NCBI GenBank assembly: GCA_002402275.1
Contig: DHFN01000231.1
Span: 1 to 13,841 of the forward strand
Length of the DNA: 13,841 bases
Direction of reading: 5' to 3'
From: Anaerolineales bacterium UBA4823
Lineage (GTDB): Bacteria; Chloroflexota; Anaerolineae; Anaerolineales; UBA4823
The translations under genes were made by a program, and so were the position numbers. Below, piece after piece: positions 12,376 through 13,841 of the stretch (its first letter is position 1; each line of letters begins with the position of its first letter). The notes beneath the pieces are model-generated. The model was not told the DNA's origin. It worked only from the letters and a program-made list of their open reading frames with translations, and ran no database searches.

Positions 12376-13170
12376 GTGAGTAAAGCTCTAATCCCCGCTC
12401 AACGGCGGGAGCGGATCCAAGAGTATCTGGCATTATACAAGATTGTTCCATCGGTGGAATTAAGCCACATGTTGGACGTTTCCGAAGCCACGGTGCGTCG
12501 AGATCTGGAATACTTGGAACTAGAAGGTGTTGTTGAACGAACCCATGGCGGAGCCATCTTGAGCCAACGGATGCGCTTAGAACCGGAATATATCCAACGG
12601 GCTGCCCGGCATGTGGACGAAAAAAGGGCAATCGGGACTTTAGCAGCTTCTTTGTTAGAAGATGGAGATATCGTTTTTATCAATAGTGGTACGACCACCA
12701 CCCAAATTATCCAACATATTCCCGCGGATATGAACTTAACGATCTTTACCAATAACTTACAAGCCGCTTTGGAAATTGGGGATGTGGGTTTTGAATTAAT
12801 CTTATTAGGGGGGGCATTTCAATCGAAATCAAATTCTGTGGCGGGGAGATTTGCGCTGCAAGTATTAGACCAAGTTTATGCTGATAAAACCTTTATCGGA
12901 GTAGATGGAATCAGCCTCAAACATGGCTGTACTGTTCCGTCGAACGATGAAGCTGAAATCATTTGTAAAATGCTCGAACGTACCCAGGGGGTTAAATCAC
13001 TGGTTGTAGACCATTCTAAATGGGGGGTTGTTTCAAATTTTGAGGTGGCGCGATTAGACCAGATTCAGAGGTTGATCACGGATGATGGGTTGGATAGCCA
13101 TGCTCGGGAAATGTTAGCCGATAAACCCATTGAATTAGTCATCGCAAACCGGCAAACACAAGAAGCCTGA
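12376..13170 (+). CDS. DeoR/GlpR-family transcriptional regulator
   Basis: DeoR-family proteins usually repress sugar or nucleoside catabolic genes and are released by a phosphorylated sugar. The 264-residue product has the N-terminal helix-turn-helix at about 23-43 (VPSVELSHMLDVSEATVRRDL), followed by LEGVVERTHGGA, a family hallmark. The C-terminal sensor domain (about 78-235) has the phosphate-binding SGTTTTQI, TNNL and FIGVDGIS segments. The effector cannot be read from sequence. The start is GTG at 12376, with a modest AAAGAG 9 nt upstream. No sugar catabolic operon lies beside it here; the next gene is a phosphoesterase, and rpiA/rpe lie 8 kb away. Confidence 0.93.
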   Translation: MSKALIPAQRRERIQEYLALYKIVPSVELSHMLDVSEATVRRDLEYLELEGVVERTHGGAILSQRMRLEPEYIQRAARHVDEKRAIGTLAASLLEDGDIVFINSGTTTTQIIQHIPADMNLTIFTNNLQAALEIGDVGFELILLGGAFQSKSNSVAGRFALQVLDQVYADKTFIGVDGISLKHGCTVPSNDEAEIICKMLERTQGVKSLVVDHSKWGVVSNFEVARLDQIQRLITDDGLDSHAREMLADKPIELVIANRQTQEA

Positions 13171-13212
13171 TCGGTAGAAATCCAGATGGATTATGGAGGA
13201 CAGGCTTTTTTG
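13163..13212 (+). terminator. Terminator overlapping the deoR-type stop codon
   Basis: AAGCCTG (13163-13169) pairs with CAGGCTT (13201-13207), and the stem runs straight into a T tract (TTTTTTG). The loop holds a second small hairpin, ATCC (13180-13183) with GGAT (13188-13191). The 5' arm overlaps the last codons of the regulator gene. Confidence 0.72.
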
Positions 13213-13241
13213 TTATTTATTATTATATATTGGAGGTTGGA

Positions 13242-13841
13242 ATGGCATTTTTATTCAAAAAAAGTAAGAAGAATATAACCCGATTGTTTTTTGCAACCGA
13301 TTTGCATGGCTCCGAAAAGACCTACCGCAAGTTTATCAATGCCGGCAAATTTTATGAAACCAATGTTTTGATATTGGGAGGTGATATTACCGGAAAATTA
13401 CTAATCCCGATTATCAAGGAAAATAATGGTCACTTTAGAGCAACCTTACAAGGCACGGTTCGACACGTCGAAACAGAAGCGGAATATAACAACCTCATTG
13501 AAACGATAGGTTTGCTTGGTTTTTATTACAAAGTTATGGAGGAAGAGGAATACAAATCATTACAAGGAAATCACTCTGCAATTGATGAGCTATTCCATTC
13601 GCTCGCACGCAAACGATTGGAAGATTGGATTGATTTAGCCGAGACGCGTTTAAAGAGCACGGGTATTCGTTGTTTTGTGACCGGTGGTAACGATGATGAT
13701 CCAGAGGTGTTAAAAGTACTCAAGCGCGCTGGCACTGAGGCTTTTGTTGCCTGTGAAGGAGACGCTGTTTTAGTAGACGATGAACATTGTATGATCAGCG
13801 TTGGCTATAGTACCCCCACTCCATGGAAAACACCCCGCGAA
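13242..13841 (+). CDS. Metallophosphoesterase (calcineurin-like), 3' end outside the window
   Basis: The frame is open from ATG 13242 to the last base (200 codons), so the gene is partial. GGAGGT at 13232-13237 precedes the start. The N-terminus is lysine-rich. Metal-binding motifs of the calcineurin-like phosphoesterase family appear in order: DLH (D20, H22) in FFATDLHGSE, GGD (D48) in LILGGDITGK, and GGND (N150, D151). The later His motifs would lie beyond the window. The spacing of about 100 residues between GGD and GND is much longer than in minimal family members, implying an inserted region (about 52-140) rich in charged residues. The substrate is unknown. Confidence 0.82.
   Translation, partial: MAFLFKKSKKNITRLFFATDLHGSEKTYRKFINAGKFYETNVLILGGDITGKLLIPIIKENNGHFRATLQGTVRHVETEAEYNNLIETIGLLGFYYKVMEEEEYKSLQGNHSAIDELFHSLARKRLEDWIDLAETRLKSTGIRCFVTGGNDDDPEVLKVLKRAGTEAFVACEGDAVLVDDEHCMISVGYSTPTPWKTPRE

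Overview
The window looks like bacterial chromosome with moderate-to-low GC. It is most plausibly from an anaerobic member of the Chloroflexota, possibly Anaerolineae. That placement is inference from protein style (L1, L11, an MprA-like regulator, NusG with an acidic extension) and from the anaerobe-type ferredoxin/ATPase cluster. A 23S or RpoB tree would be needed to fix it. I see no mobile element, CRISPR array or phage gene.

Region 1 (1-3950, + strand) is a translation and transcription-factor block: rpmG, tRNA-Trp(CCA), secE, nusG, rplK, rplA, rplJ, rplL. It is rich in RNA control. Near-identical hairpins sit just before the Shine-Dalgarno (SD) sequences of rplK and of rplA, and their 5' strand copies the L1-binding stem of 23S rRNA. 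The rplJ leader can fold into an 11-bp antiterminator that competes with a strong terminator. The block ends at a hairpin after rplL, so rpoB and rpoC do not follow.

Region 2 (3959-7561, + strand) holds rpiA and rpe, overlapping by 4 nt, then an OmpR/PhoB-type response regulator and its membrane histidine kinase. They are probably co-transcribed and link pentose-phosphate enzymes to a two-component system.

Region 3 (7558-8584, - strand) holds a MutT-like Nudix hydrolase, whose stop codon overlaps that of the kinase, and a ferritin with all ferroxidase residues intact. Both fit a role in oxidative-damage and iron management.

Region 4 (8789-12194, - strand) is the most distinctive part. It is a compact six-gene operon encoding a two-cluster ferredoxin with a basic tail, a DUF5320 Gly/Arg-rich protein, a NifX/NifB-like cofactor-binding protein, two paralogous MinD-type ATPases each carrying an inserted 2[4Fe-4S] ferredoxin domain, and a DUF59/MIP18-type Fe-S protein. 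It has a strong sigma70-type promoter placed so close to the first ATG that the mRNA is almost leaderless. Content resembles the orange protein (ORP) complex genes of Desulfovibrio, but without a sigma54 activator. I infer an ATP- and electron-dependent metallocluster assembly or transfer system.

Region 5 (12202-13841, + strand) is divergent: a DeoR/GlpR-family repressor with its own promoter and terminator, then a metallophosphoesterase cut off by the window end.
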